64,000 nucleotides of DNA from Aquihabitans sp. G128 (GTDB taxonomy: Bacteria > Actinomycetota > Acidimicrobiia > Acidimicrobiales > Iamiaceae). Positions 1 to 8,218 of this stretch are shown piece by piece. Position numbers and translations under genes: made by a program. Position 1 is the stretch's first letter. Each line of letters opens with the position of its first letter. Below the pieces are notes generated by a model. It saw nothing but the letters and a program-made list of their open reading frames with translations, searched no databases and was not told the origin of the DNA. The DNA lies in the NCBI RefSeq assembly GCF_019048865.1, contig NZ_CP077604.1, positions 3,348,001 to 3,412,000 of the forward strand. Reading direction: 5' to 3'.

Positions 1-1102
1 TCACCGTGGCCTGGTCGGCGGCGTAGAGCAGCGGCCACGCCAGCGAGACGAGGGCCGCCGTCCAGACCAACCCGCGCGTGGCGCGCCGGGGGAGGTGGCG
101 CAGCCCGAGGGCGGCGAAGGGCACGACGGGGAAGAGGAAGACCACGCTCCGGCTGATGTCGAAGACGGACATGGCGACCACGATCGTCACGGCGACGCAG
201 CCCACGCAGCCCAGGACCACGAGGCGGCTCCCGCGGTGCCACGTGGTGGCCAGCCCCGCCACGGTGAGGAACCAGTAGCCCTCGAGGGCGCCCCAGATGC
301 CGCTCGGGTAGTTGTTGAGCTGGGCGAGCGGTTCGCCGGGCGACCGGTTGCGACCCTCGTGGATGCCGTAGCGGGCCTTGAGGGCCTGGCGGATGGCGAG
401 GTGGCCGACGCCGGCGGCGAGCGCGGCGCCCACCGGGAGCCACGGGACGGCGCGCGCCGCGGCCTGCCAGGTCCGCCGCGCCCGCTCGGCGGCGTGGTCG
501 TCGCGCAGCAGGTGCCAGGCCGCCACGATCGGGAGGGCGAAGACGGCGCGCTCGTCGGTGAACGTGGCGGCGAGCCCGACGAGGAACACGATCGGGGGTC
601 GACGGCTGGCCATGGCCACCAGCAGGAGCAGGACGGCCAGGGCGTCGAAGTTGCCGCGCAGGTCCACCCACGCGCCGGCGACGGCCCACAGCCCGACGGT
701 GCCCACGGTGGCCACCACCGCGGCCCGGCGGTCGCCCAACGCCTCGTCGAGCAGCTTGGCGAGGACCACGAGCAGCACGACCGCCGCCACGACCTGCAGC
801 GCCACGAACGCCCACGGGCTGTCGAAGAAGAGGACCTTGCCGACCAGCCTCGGGACGAAGCGGAAGGTCAGGTTGGCCTCCCGGCTCTCGGGCCCGATGT
901 TCGGGTCGAACAGCGACCCGCGCGAGTGCTCGATGATGTAGCGCCACTGCGCGTCCTCGCCGAAGTGCGGCGGCGGGTAGGTGCCCGCCAGCAGCACCCC
1001 GAGGACGAGGCCGACGATGGCGGTGCGCACCTGCCACCATCGCCCGGCCGCCACCCGGCTCACCAGGCGGTCGAGCCGCTCCTTGTGCGGTGCCAACGGC
1101 AC
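1..1102 (-). CDS. Multi-pass membrane protein, C-terminus outside window
   Basis: The minus strand stays open from a GTG at 1102 to the window edge, giving at least 367 residues; the end of the gene lies outside. The product is an integral membrane protein. A hydrophobic span appears near residue 30 (AIVGLVLGVLLAGTY) and is followed by a hydrophilic loop containing HFGEDAQWRYIIEHS. Several Leu/Val/Ala-rich spans come after it, for example ALQVVAAVVLLVVLAKLL and ALAVLLLLVAMA. An acidic loop after the first helix followed by many helices is the layout of GT-C-like glycosyltransferases, but no family is clear enough to name. GTG 1102 is the best start I see; no in-frame ATG lies near it. A run of ten G on the coding strand lies 16 bases upstream. 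Confidence 0.7.
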   Translation of the reverse strand, partial: MPLAPHKERLDRLVSRVAAGRWWQVRTAIVGLVLGVLLAGTYPPPHFGEDAQWRYIIEHSRGSLFDPNIGPESREANLTFRFVPRLVGKVLFFDSPWAFVALQVVAAVVLLVVLAKLLDEALGDRRAAVVATVGTVGLWAVAGAWVDLRGNFDALAVLLLLVAMASRRPPIVFLVGLAATFTDERAVFALPIVAAWHLLRDDHAAERARRTWQAAARAVPWLPVGAALAAGVGHLAIRQALKARYGIHEGRNRSPGEPLAQLNNYPSGIWGALEGYWFLTVAGLATTWHRGSRLVVLGCVGCVAVTIVVAMSVFDISRSVVFLFPVVPFAALGLRHLPRRATRGLVWTAALVSLAWPLLYAADQATV

Positions 1103-1117
1103 CCACGGCGTCCACGG

Positions 1118-1127
1118 CCCCCCCCCC
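1118..1127. repeat. Homopolymer tract of ten C
   Basis: Ten consecutive C on the plus strand lie in the 120-bp gap between the divergent membrane protein (start 1102) and the acetyltransferase (start 1223). Tracts this long are prone to slippage in replication and in sequencing. Confidence 0.9.
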
Positions 1128-1222
1128 GGTCACGGCGCGCACCCTACCTGCCGCCCTGCACCGCCCCGGCTGGCGCCCGAACCCGCTGGCCGGGCGAGCG
1201 GCCTGCGAGCCACCATCGGGAG

Positions 1223-1783
1223 ATGGAGCCGCTCCCGCTCGCCACCGCCTCCGACTGCCTCGTGGTGCGGGCGTGGGCGCCCGACGAGGCGCCGGCGCTG
1301 CACGCTGCGGTGGTGGCCAGCACCGAGCACCTGCGCCCGTGGATGCCCTGGATCGCCCACGAGCCGCTGGCGGTCGAGGAGCGGCGGGCCATGATCGAGG
1401 GCTGGCGGTCCGAGGCGGCCGACGGGGGCGACGTGGTCTACGGGATGTGGGCCGAGGGCGCCGTCGTCGGCGGGTGCGGGCTGCACCGCCGGCTCGGTCC
1501 CGGCGGGGTGGAGATCGGCTACTGGGTCCATGCGGACCACGTCGGCCGCGGCGTGGCCACCGAGGCCTCGCGCCTGCTGACGGAGCTGGCCTTCACCGTG
1601 GCCGACATCGAGGTGGTCGAGGTCCACCACGACGTGGCCAACGCCGCGAGCGCGCGGGTGCCGGAGAAGCTCGGCTTCGTGCGGGTGGCCGACATCTCGG
1701 TGCCGGCGGCCGAGCCCCGCGCCCCGGCCGAGACCGGCCGCCGGGGCGTCTGGCGCACCACGCGCCAGACCTGGCGCGGCTGA
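1223..1783 (+). CDS. GNAT-family N-acetyltransferase (RimJ/RimL type)
   Basis: The 186-residue product is a GCN5-related acetyltransferase that would transfer acetyl from acetyl-CoA to an N-terminal or small-molecule amine; the substrate is unknown. The acetyl-CoA binding loop is visible as HVGRGVATEA near residues 98-107, matching the family pattern R/Q-x-x-G-x-G/A. The N-terminal part, with LRPWMPWI, and the region IGYWVHADHVGRG are typical of the RimJ/RimL subgroup, which often acts on ribosomal proteins or drugs. The frame is open for over 1 kb upstream, but ATG 1223 is the natural start: everything before it is antisense to the membrane gene. It stands alone, 18 bases from the convergent pncB gene. 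Confidence 0.85.
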   Translation: MEPLPLATASDCLVVRAWAPDEAPALHAAVVASTEHLRPWMPWIAHEPLAVEERRAMIEGWRSEAADGGDVVYGMWAEGAVVGGCGLHRRLGPGGVEIGYWVHADHVGRGVATEASRLLTELAFTVADIEVVEVHHDVANAASARVPEKLGFVRVADISVPAAEPRAPAETGRRGVWRTTRQTWRG

Positions 1784-1801
1784 GCAGGGGACGTCGGCGG
1801 C

Positions 1802-3145
1802 TCAGCCGCCGTGGCCCGTCAGCGCCGGCTCGCCGGGGGCCAGGTCCCGGTGCTCGGGCCGCAGCTCGGCGAGCGCCTGCCGGTGGTGGGCGCTCGCCGC
1901 GTCGACGGAGAACGGTCGGACCGGCTGGCCCTGCTGGAGCCACGGGACCTGCAGCCCGCGCTCGACGTGGTCGGGGGCCACGGGGTCGGGCTCGTCGGTG
2001 GGTCCGAGCACCCGTTCCTCGACCGCGAAGCCCTGGGCGTCGAGGACGCGGGTGGCGACCTTGCGCCCACCTCGGTGGCCCTTGCCCGCCGAGGTCTTGG
2101 CCACCGGCCGCTGCGGGGCGCCGTCGCCCGGCTCGTCCGCGATCGCCACCAGCTTGTAGACGAGCTCGGCGGTGGGGGCGCCGGAGCCGGTGACCAGCCG
2201 GGTGCCCAGGAGGTACCGGTCGACGGGGGCGTCGGCCAGCGCGGCCATGGCGTGCTCGTCGAGGTCCCCGGAGACCACGATCTGGCAGCCGGGGGCGCCG
2301 AGCTCGTCGAGCAGGGCCCGGGCCCGGTGGGCCTCGTCGCCCAGGTCCCCGGAGTCGATGCGGATGGCGCCGATGCCCGGGCCGGCGGCGGCCACCGCGT
2401 TGCGGATGCCCTCGGCGACGTCGTAGGTGTCGACCAGGAATGTGGTGTCGGGCCCGAACGCGGCCACCTGGGCGCGGAAGGCCTCGGCCTCGGTGGCGTG
2501 GGCCAGGGTGAAGGCGTGCATGGTGGTGCCGGCCGTCGGGATGCCGAACCGCCGCCCCGCCTCGAGGTTGGAGGTGACGTCGAAGCCGACGATGCGCGCT
2601 GCCAGCGCAGCGGCCACCGCCGCCTCCTCGTGGGTGCGGCGCCCACCGCCCTCGATGGTGGTCCGGCCGTCCGCGGCACCGACCATGCGGGCGCCGGCCG
2701 CGGCGATGGCGGCGTCGTGGTTCAGGATGCTCAGCAGGATCGTCTCCAGCACCAGCCCCTGGCCGAAGGTGGCGTCCACGGTCAGGATCGGCGAGTACGG
2801 GAAGTAGAGCTCGCCGTCGTGGTAGCCGGTCAGGTCGCCGTCGAACCGGAAGGCGGCGAGGTGGTCCAGGGCTTCGGGGGACAGGAAGGCGCGCTTGCGG
2901 AGGTGGGCCAGCTCGGGCTCGGCGAAGCGGAAGCGCTCCACGGCGTCCACGGCGCGGGCCATCCCGGCCACGACGCCGTAGCGGCGGCCGGGCGGCAGGT
3001 GGCGGGCGAAGACCTCGAAGGTGGCCCGGTGGTGCGCCACCCCGGAGCGGAGGGCGGCGTCGAGCCCGGTCAGCTCGTAGTGGTCGGTCAGCAGGGCGGT
3101 GCTGGGCCGGCCGTCGAGCGAGGGCGGCGCCGTCCAGGTGGTCAT
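1802..3145 (-). CDS. pncB: Nicotinate phosphoribosyltransferase
   Basis: This 447-residue protein converts nicotinate and PRPP, with ATP, to nicotinate mononucleotide in the NAD salvage (Preiss-Handler) pathway. Family signatures are clear: an N-terminal LLTDHYELT, the segment FGQGLVLETILLSILNHD around residue 125, GFDVTSN with TTMHAF near residues 180-200, RIDSGDLG near 255, VSGDLDE, LLGTRLVTGSGAP, and a Lys-rich loop KTSAGKGHRGGRK. The order and length fit bacterial PncB. The open frame extends upstream to 3529, but that part is antisense to the neighbouring thioesterase. ATG 3145, giving MTTWTAPPSLDG, matches the family N-terminus. It is the last gene of a minus-strand pair with 3220-4083, 74 bases apart. 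Confidence 0.93.
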   Translation of the reverse strand: MTTWTAPPSLDGRPSTALLTDHYELTGLDAALRSGVAHHRATFEVFARHLPPGRRYGVVAGMARAVDAVERFRFAEPELAHLRKRAFLSPEALDHLAAFRFDGDLTGYHDGELYFPYSPILTVDATFGQGLVLETILLSILNHDAAIAAAGARMVGAADGRTTIEGGGRRTHEEAAVAAALAARIVGFDVTSNLEAGRRFGIPTAGTTMHAFTLAHATEAEAFRAQVAAFGPDTTFLVDTYDVAEGIRNAVAAAGPGIGAIRIDSGDLGDEAHRARALLDELGAPGCQIVVSGDLDEHAMAALADAPVDRYLLGTRLVTGSGAPTAELVYKLVAIADEPGDGAPQRPVAKTSAGKGHRGGRKVATRVLDAQGFAVEERVLGPTDEPDPVAPDHVERGLQVPWLQQGQPVRPFSVDAASAHHRQALAELRPEHRDLAPGEPALTGHGG

Positions 3146-3219
3146 GGCGGCGATCCTGTCGGTGCCCCTGGCCGATGGCAACCCCCGCTGGCCGCCGTCC
3201 GAGCGGCGGTCGCGCTCGC

Positions 3220-4083
3220 CTACGGGCGGGTCGGCGGCTCGAGGCCCTCGGGGATGCGGATGGCGGCGAGCTGGGTGGCCTGGGCCACCAGGCGCCCGGT
3301 GGCGTCCCAGAGCTCGCAGACCTCGTCGAAGCGCCCGCCGTCGACCACCTGGGCCCACTGGCGCACGATCAGCGGCCCGGGGGCGGGGCGAGCCCGGACG
3401 TACGCCGTGAGCGACAGGGTGGGGACCCAGCCGGCCTCGGCCAGCTCGAAGGTGGCCGGGGGCAGGGCGTCGATGAAGAAGAGGAGGCCGAGGGCGTCGA
3501 CGGGCCGGCCGTCGGCGAAGGCGATCCACCCCCGGAGGTCGGCCTCGCCCGACGGCTTGCCGCGGGCGAAGCCGATGACGGCGGGGTCGAGGCGGAGGTC
3601 GGACCGGTCCATGATCGAGACCACGAACGGCGCGCCCTCACGGGCGGCGGGGAGCCGGACGCAGTCCTCGATCGGGGCCACCGCAGGCGGGGTGGTGCCG
3701 CTCCACCACGGGCGTGACGGCGCCGAGGTGAGGGTGGCCATGGTGAAGGTGGCCTCCACGCACGGCCGGCCGTCCTGGACCACGGTGGCGCGGACCTGGC
3801 TGGCCCCGTTGCCCACCCGCAGGACCTGGGTCTGCACCTCGGCCGGGCCGGGATCGGGCGCCCAGAGGAAGTGGGCGGTGGCCGCGATGGGGTCCCGGTG
3901 CCCGCTCTCCACCGAGGCGAGCGCCTCGCCGGCGGCGTTGGCGGCGGTGGCCAGGAGGTAGCCGCCGTTGGGCTTGGGGCCGACGGTGAAGCCGGGGTCG
4001 ACGTCGATGTCGAAGGTGCCGTCGCCCCGCGGGCGGACCGTGGTGGCGACGTCGAACTCGAACGGCGGCGGATCGTCAAGCAT
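3220..4083 (-). CDS. Acyl-CoA thioesterase-like hotdog protein
   Basis: The 287-residue product matches the TesB-like/PF13622 thioesterase superfamily, double-hotdog proteins that hydrolyse acyl-CoA thioesters. Supporting segments are FTVGPKPNGGYLLATAANAA (residues 32-51), where the first hotdog helix follows a GG, AATAHFLWAPDPGPAEVQ, and a second hotdog ending in LWDATGRLVAQATQLAAIR. The substrate is unknown; mycobacterial homologues act on fatty acyl-CoA. It starts at ATG 4083 and could share a transcript with pncB downstream. The acyl-CoA dehydrogenase at 4654 and the hotdog genes at 6890 and 52484 make acyl-CoA metabolism a recurring theme here. Confidence 0.82.
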   Translation of the reverse strand: MLDDPPPFEFDVATTVRPRGDGTFDIDVDPGFTVGPKPNGGYLLATAANAAGEALASVESGHRDPIAATAHFLWAPDPGPAEVQTQVLRVGNGASQVRATVVQDGRPCVEATFTMATLTSAPSRPWWSGTTPPAVAPIEDCVRLPAAREGAPFVVSIMDRSDLRLDPAVIGFARGKPSGEADLRGWIAFADGRPVDALGLLFFIDALPPATFELAEAGWVPTLSLTAYVRARPAPGPLIVRQWAQVVDGGRFDEVCELWDATGRLVAQATQLAAIRIPEGLEPPTRP

Positions 4084-4154
4084 CCGTCGAACCTAGGCCG
4101 GACGCGGCACCGCCCACCCGAGATCGGGTGGGCGGCACGGGCGGTGGCTGCCGA

Positions 4155-4280
4155 TCAGCTGCCGGCGAGGCGCCGCAGCCAGCCGGGGAGGCTGTCGCGG
4201 AGCGGCGCGACGACCGGGCGGCTGTCGCGGAGGCGGGCATCGACGGGGTAGCCCCGCAGGGTGGGTCGGGTGGTGCTCAT
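4155..4280 (-). CDS. Small hypothetical protein, 41 aa
   Basis: A short frame from ATG 4280 encodes 41 residues beginning MSTTRPTLRGYPVDARL and ending GWLRRLAGS. Its body is rich in Arg, Leu and Pro, with two copies of LRDS (RLRDSRPVVAP and APLRDSLPGW), so an amphipathic helix is possible. A purine-rich stretch containing GAGGA lies upstream, but its spacing is long. I do not recognise a family. It could be a small membrane-associated peptide or a chance frame. Confidence 0.35.
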   Translation of the reverse strand: MSTTRPTLRGYPVDARLRDSRPVVAPLRDSLPGWLRRLAGS

Positions 4281-4653
4281 GGATCTCTCGTCTTCCTCGG
4301 GGCGGCGCAGGTCGCCGGCCCGTGCTTCGGGTGGAACGGCCACGGGATCCCGCCGGCTCGGCGGCACCCTCGGGTGGCGGCCCCGCCGCCGATGACCTCC
4401 GGCGGCTGCCGGCCCGGTCCCACGGTGGTGGTGCCAGGGACTGGGGGCCTTCTGGCTCGCCCGTCCCTCGCCGTCCACCGTACCGGTGGCCCCGGACCGC
4501 TCGGCCATCGGGGAGCGGTGACCCTTGGCACCGCCTCGGCCCGAGGCCGGTGGGCGGCCCTCGACGGGAGCCGGTACGGTCGCGCCGGCCACGCCCGTTC
4601 GGCCGACGACCAGTGCCGGACGCCCCCCACCCACGTCGCCCGGAGGCCCCGCC
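4281..4653. other. Intergenic region before acyl-CoA dehydrogenase
   Basis: About 370 bases without a convincing gene. The GC-rich frames here have no family features. A short perfect inverted repeat, CCACCG-TAC-CGGTGG, lies at 4475-4489 and could be an operator for the dehydrogenase. A ribosome-binding site GGAGG sits at 4642-4646 in front of the ATG at 4654. I see no RNA gene. Confidence 0.5.
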
Positions 4654-5853
4654 ATGACCGACCCCGCCCAGCTCGTGAAGGAGCGGCTGACCCAGCTGCT
4701 CGACGAGCACGACCCCAAGGCCGAAGCCCCGGAGGCGTTCCGTGGCGCCCAGTACGACGCCGGCCTGGCGTGGGTGCACTTCCCCGAGGGCTGGGGCGGC
4801 CTCGGCCTCGCCCCGAACCACCAGAAGGACATCGACAAGGCGCTGCGCGACGCCGGCGCCCGCCCGTCGGACGCCACCCACTTCTTCGGCCTCACCATGG
4901 CCGGGCCCACCGTGGTCACCCACGCCGACGATGCCCTGCGCGGCCGGCTGCTGCGCCGCATGTTCACCGGCGAGGACTCGTGGTGCCAGCTGTTCTCCGA
5001 GCCCGGCGCCGGCTCGGACCTCGCCGGGCTCTCGACCAAGGCCGTGCGCGACGGCGACGAGTGGGTCATCACCGGCCAGAAGGTGTGGAACACGCTCGCC
5101 CACCTGGCCAACAAGGGCATGCTCGTGGCCCGCACCGACCCCGACGCCCCCAAGCACAAGGGCCTGACCTACTTCGCCCTCGACATGACCGCCCCCGGCG
5201 TCGAGGTGCGGCCGCTGCGCCAGATCACCGGCGAGGCGGAGTTCAACGAGGTGTACATGACCGAGGTCCGCGTGCCGGACGCGGATCGCATCGGCGCCGT
5301 CGGGGAGGGCTGGCGCGTGGCCATGACCACCCTGTCGAACGAGCGCACCACCATCGGCGGCGGGGGCGGCGCGCCACCCCGGGGCTCGGGCTCCATCGCC
5401 GAGGCCGTGCGCATCTGGCAGGACGAGCCCAACGTCGACAAGAGCGCAGCCGCCAAGGACCGCCTCATGCAGCTCTGGATCCGGGCCGAGGCCCTGCGCC
5501 TCACCAACATCCGCGGCTCGCAGAACCGCAAGGTGGGCAACCCCGGCCCCGAGGGCTCCATCGCCAAGCTGATGTTCGCCGAGATCAACAAGGACATCTA
5601 CGAGCTCTGCGTCGACCTCCTCGGCCCCGCCGCCCTCGTCGACTACGACTACACGATGATCCGGCCCGAGAACCTGGGCCTGGTGGGCGAGCCCGGCAGC
5701 AGCCGCAAGATGTTCCTGCGGGCCCGGGCCAACTCCATCGAGGGCGGCACCTCCGAGGTGCAGCGCAACATCCTCGGCGAGCGCATCCTCGGCCTGCCGG
5801 GTGAGCCCCGGAACGACAAGGCCATCCCGTGGAAGGACGTCCCCCGCAGCTGA
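4654..5853 (+). CDS. Acyl-CoA dehydrogenase
   Basis: This 399-residue flavoprotein would carry out alpha,beta-dehydrogenation of an acyl-CoA and pass electrons to ETF. Visible motifs are CQLFSEPGAGSDLAGLSTKA (residues 111-130, flavin and substrate contacts), WVITGQKVWNT (137-147), the C-terminal helical domain, and SIEGGTSEVQRNILGERILG (361-380), where Glu363 aligns with the catalytic base of the MCAD-type E-G-T loop. Length is standard for FadE enzymes. GGAGG ends 7 bases before ATG 4654. Substrate chain length cannot be read from sequence. The EtfD-like protein at 48836-51061 would be a plausible route for its electrons into menaquinone. Confidence 0.92.
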   Translation: MTDPAQLVKERLTQLLDEHDPKAEAPEAFRGAQYDAGLAWVHFPEGWGGLGLAPNHQKDIDKALRDAGARPSDATHFFGLTMAGPTVVTHADDALRGRLLRRMFTGEDSWCQLFSEPGAGSDLAGLSTKAVRDGDEWVITGQKVWNTLAHLANKGMLVARTDPDAPKHKGLTYFALDMTAPGVEVRPLRQITGEAEFNEVYMTEVRVPDADRIGAVGEGWRVAMTTLSNERTTIGGGGGAPPRGSGSIAEAVRIWQDEPNVDKSAAAKDRLMQLWIRAEALRLTNIRGSQNRKVGNPGPEGSIAKLMFAEINKDIYELCVDLLGPAALVDYDYTMIRPENLGLVGEPGSSRKMFLRARANSIEGGTSEVQRNILGERILGLPGEPRNDKAIPWKDVPRS

Positions 5854-5879
5854 CGGGGGCGGCCACCGACGAGCGCCCC

Positions 5880-6177
5880 GTGCCGGCCCGCCTCCAGCAC
5901 CACCGCGGCCGGAAGCTGCCGGCCGGCGCGCTACGTCGGCCGCCCCAGCCGGTGGGGCAACCCTTACGTGTTCGACCCGAAGCTGGTGAAGGGCGAGCGG
6001 GTGCTGGTGGGGTCGCGAGCCGAGGCGGTGGCGCGCTACGAGGCCGACCTGCTGGCCGATCCCGAGCGCGTGGCGCGCGCCCGGGCGGAGCTCGCCGGCG
6101 TCGACCTGGCCTGCTACTGCCCACTCGACGGGCCGTGCCACGCCGACGTGCTGCTGCGGGTGGCCAACGGTGGGTGA
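5880..6177 (+). pseudogene. DUF4326 protein, frame broken near 5928
   Basis: Two frames together make one DUF4326 protein. The first, from GTG 5880, reads VPARLQHHRGRKLPAG. The second continues RYVGRPSRWGNPYVF and ends with LACYCPLDGPCHADVLL before the stop at 6177. DUF4326 proteins carry exactly this order: an RGRK start, GRPSRWGNP, and a C-terminal CWC-x-P-x-PCH-type motif. The join needs one surplus base to be skipped: removing G5928 restores GGC-CGC-TAC. No start codon precedes GRPSRW in the second frame, so it is not an intact shorter gene. The family is small, cytoplasmic and uncharacterised. Its end overlaps the next acetyltransferase by 8 bases. Confidence 0.75.
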
Positions 6178-6712
6178 GCCCACCCGGCCGTCGGTGCCCG
6201 AGGGCTACGAGGTGCGCGACGCGACCGTCGGCGACCTCCCGCAGCTGGGGCCGATCGAGGTGGCTGCCGGCGAGCTGTTCCGCACGGTGGGCATGGATGA
6301 CGTGGCGGGCGACGAGGGCTTCCCGCTCGCGGACCTCGAGGCCGCCCGGGCCGACGGGCGGCTGTGGGTGGTGGCCTGCGACGGCCGGGCCGTGGGCTAC
6401 GTGCTGGCGCTCGACCTGCCGGGCCAGGCGCACCTCGAGCAGCTCTCGGTGGACCCGGCGCACGGGCGGCGCGGCCTCGGCGCGGCGTTGGTGGAGCGGG
6501 TGGCCACGTGGGCCCGGGAGCGGGGCGCCGCCGACCTCACCCTGTCGACGTTCCGCGACGTGGCCTGGAACCGCCCGTACTACGAGCGGCTCGGCTTCGC
6601 GGTGGTGCCCGAGGTCGAGCTCTCGGCGACGCTGCGCGAGGTGCGGGCCCACGAGGCCGCCATCGGGCTCGACGTCGACGCCCGGGTGGTCATGCGGCGC
6701 CCGCTTCTGTGA
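6170..6712 (+). CDS. GNAT-family N-acetyltransferase
   Basis: The 180-residue product is a GNAT acetyltransferase; the substrate is unknown. The core shows LEQLSVDPAHGRRGLGAALV (residues 87-106), the beta4 strand plus the acetyl-CoA loop R-R-G-L-G, then LSTFRDVAWNRPYYERLGF, the usual beta5-alpha4 block with the conserved Tyr before RLGF. The start is GTG 6170, inside the end of the DUF4326 gene, which implies translational coupling. The first residues GEPTRPSVPEGYEVRDAT lead directly into the GNAT beta1 strand. It differs from the acetyltransferase at 1223 and is closer to RimI-like enzymes. Confidence 0.85.
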   Translation: MGEPTRPSVPEGYEVRDATVGDLPQLGPIEVAAGELFRTVGMDDVAGDEGFPLADLEAARADGRLWVVACDGRAVGYVLALDLPGQAHLEQLSVDPAHGRRGLGAALVERVATWARERGAADLTLSTFRDVAWNRPYYERLGFAVVPEVELSATLREVRAHEAAIGLDVDARVVMRRPLL

Positions 6713-6722
6713 GGGTGGGGCG

Positions 6723-6860
6723 ATGGCCCCGCCCCGCTACACCGCCTACGACCGGACGCTGGACTTCTTCTCCGACCACCGCATGGCCATCGCCAAGGGC
6801 TTCGTGCTGCTGGCCGTGCTGGCCATCTTCGCCAGCCTCCTGGCCACCCTGCTCCTCTGA
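6723..6860 (+). CDS. Small single-helix membrane protein, 45 aa
   Basis: A 45-residue frame from ATG 6723 begins MAPPRYTAYDRTLDFFSDH and ends in one hydrophobic helix of about 20 residues (FVLLAVLAIFASLLATLLL). It follows the acetyltransferase by 10 bases and is preceded by a G-rich Shine-Dalgarno-like stretch (GAGGGTGGGG). Tyr/Asp-rich residues on the N-terminal side would lie in the cytoplasm or periplasm. No family recognised; small actinobacterial membrane peptides of this type are common and uncharacterised. Confidence 0.55.
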   Translation: MAPPRYTAYDRTLDFFSDHRMAIAKGFVLLAVLAIFASLLATLLL

Positions 6861-6889
6861 GCGGGCCAGGCGGCGGCGTTCGGCCGTCC

Positions 6890-7294
6890 TCAGCGCAGGA
6901 CGGCCTGGGTCTGGGTGACCTTGGCCGCGAGCCGTCCCTGGGCGTCTCGGAGCTCGGTCTCCACCACGATGGTGGTGCGACCGGCGTGCAGCGGGCGGCC
7001 CACGGCCTCGACGTGCCCGTCGCGCACGGCCCGCAGGAAGTTGGTGGCCGAGCTCACCGTGGTGGTGCCGGTGGCACCCTCGGGCAGGTTGCTGAACGCC
7101 ACCACTGCGCCGACGCCGTCGGCCAGCGCCATCAGCGAGCCGCCGTGGAGCGCACCGCCGAGGGTGGTCCGCTCCTCGGCCCACGGGAGCGTGGCGCGGA
7201 CCTCGTCGGCGCCCACTGCGGTGAACGTGACGCCGATGGCCCGGCAGAAGGGCATGGAGTCGAGGGCTTGGTCGGTGCTGAGCGCGGCGGGCAT
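6890..7294 (-). CDS. PaaI-family hotdog thioesterase
   Basis: The 134-residue protein is a single-hotdog thioesterase of the PaaI/YbgC group. The signature loop LGGALHGGSLMALADGVGA (about residues 43-61) contains the family HGG followed by the catalytic-helix Asp. The second half carries the strands TTTVSSATNFLRAVRDG and VVETELRDAQGRLAAKVTQT typical of the fold. Members hydrolyse aryl- or acyl-CoA. ATG 7294 gives MPAALSTDQALDSMPFCRAIG, a normal N-terminus; the open frame upstream of it is antisense noise over the DUF2786 gene. Confidence 0.88.
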   Translation of the reverse strand: MPAALSTDQALDSMPFCRAIGVTFTAVGADEVRATLPWAEERTTLGGALHGGSLMALADGVGAVVAFSNLPEGATGTTTVSSATNFLRAVRDGHVEAVGRPLHAGRTTIVVETELRDAQGRLAAKVTQTQAVLR

Positions 7295-7361
7295 GCCGCA
7301 GGTTCGCGTGCTCGGCGGCGCCGTGCCATGACCTCCGAGGTCAGGCCCGGGGTGGAGCGGG

Positions 7362-8087
7362 TCAGCTCGGCAGCGCCCGGCCCTGGCCGCCGAGGCCCTG
7401 CTGGCCCAGCCCCGCCCGGTCGGCCGCGGCGCGCCCGCTGGCGATGCCCGCGGAGGACGAGCTGGTGAAGCGGGCCGTGCGCAGGTTCGGGTACGCCTGC
7501 TTGACCGCGTCGACCACCGCCGCCGAGCGGTCGGCCAGCACCAGGCCCACCCCGGTGGCGCCGTCGGCCTCGGCCGAGGCCCGGGCGGCGGCCGCCGCCT
7601 CCTCCAGCCGGGTGCCGATCCGGAAGCTGAAGGCCAGCAGGAACGACCGGCGGAAGCGGCGGGGCGTGTCGTGGGCCGGCACCGGCGTGGCCAGCATGGC
7701 TCGCACGGCGTGGACCGACAGCGAGGCGAACAGGGTGCGCACGCTGGCGAGGTCGGACGAGTAGCCCAGCACCACGCAGCGCTGGGACCCGCCGCCGGCC
7801 GAGGACATGATGCACTGGCAGTGGTTGGCCCGGGCGACGGCGCCCAGCAGTGCCGCCTTGGCCGTGGCGTAGGGGGCGGTGACCACCACCAGCTCGGAGG
7901 TGATCTCGTCACCGGTGCGGCGGCCGGCCGCGGCGAGCATGGCGTCGTCGATGGCGTGGCGGGCCATGAGCTCCTGGGCCTTGGCCATGAGGGCCTCGGC
8001 CTCGTCCGGGAACTCGGTGCTCTCGGCCTTGGCCAAGAGGGCGTCGACCCGGTTCAGCCAGGTCTCGGTGGTGGGGGGTGTGGTCAT
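7362..8087 (-). CDS. DUF2786 domain protein
   Basis: The 241-residue product begins with a DUF2786 helix pair: VDALLAKAESTEFPDEAEAL and MAKAQELMARHAIDD, residues 11-45, the family's hallmark. A central region with HCQCIMSSAGGG and VVLGYSSDLASVRTLFASL and an Ala-rich helical tail follow. The function of DUF2786 is not established; members occur in actinobacteria and phages. I take ATG 8087 (MTTPPTTETW) because GGAGGAG precedes it by 3 bases; an alternative start at 8150 would add 21 residues without support. It is divergent from cobF, with 131 bases between. Confidence 0.8.
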   Translation of the reverse strand: MTTPPTTETWLNRVDALLAKAESTEFPDEAEALMAKAQELMARHAIDDAMLAAAGRRTGDEITSELVVVTAPYATAKAALLGAVARANHCQCIMSSAGGGSQRCVVLGYSSDLASVRTLFASLSVHAVRAMLATPVPAHDTPRRFRRSFLLAFSFRIGTRLEEAAAAARASAEADGATGVGLVLADRSAAVVDAVKQAYPNLRTARFTSSSSAGIASGRAAADRAGLGQQGLGGQGRALPS

Positions 8088-8218
8088 GGGCTCCTCCGAT
8101 GATGCTCGGTCCGTCGAGGGGGCGCCCAGCTTGGTGCGGGGGTCTGACACTTCGGCCGGGGGTGCGGGGCACGCGAGACTTGCCGGGCGACGACCGGTCG
8201 CCGCCCGTGGAGGTCGCA

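Noticed and set aside
95-1222. Plus-strand open frame running ahead of the acetyltransferase
   Set aside because: It is antisense to a membrane protein whose hydrophobic pattern is clear; the acetyltransferase starts at 1223.
2172-3961. Long plus-strand frames over pncB and the thioesterase
   Set aside because: Low-complexity Gly/Arg/Ala translations typical of antisense frames in high-GC DNA, with no family features.
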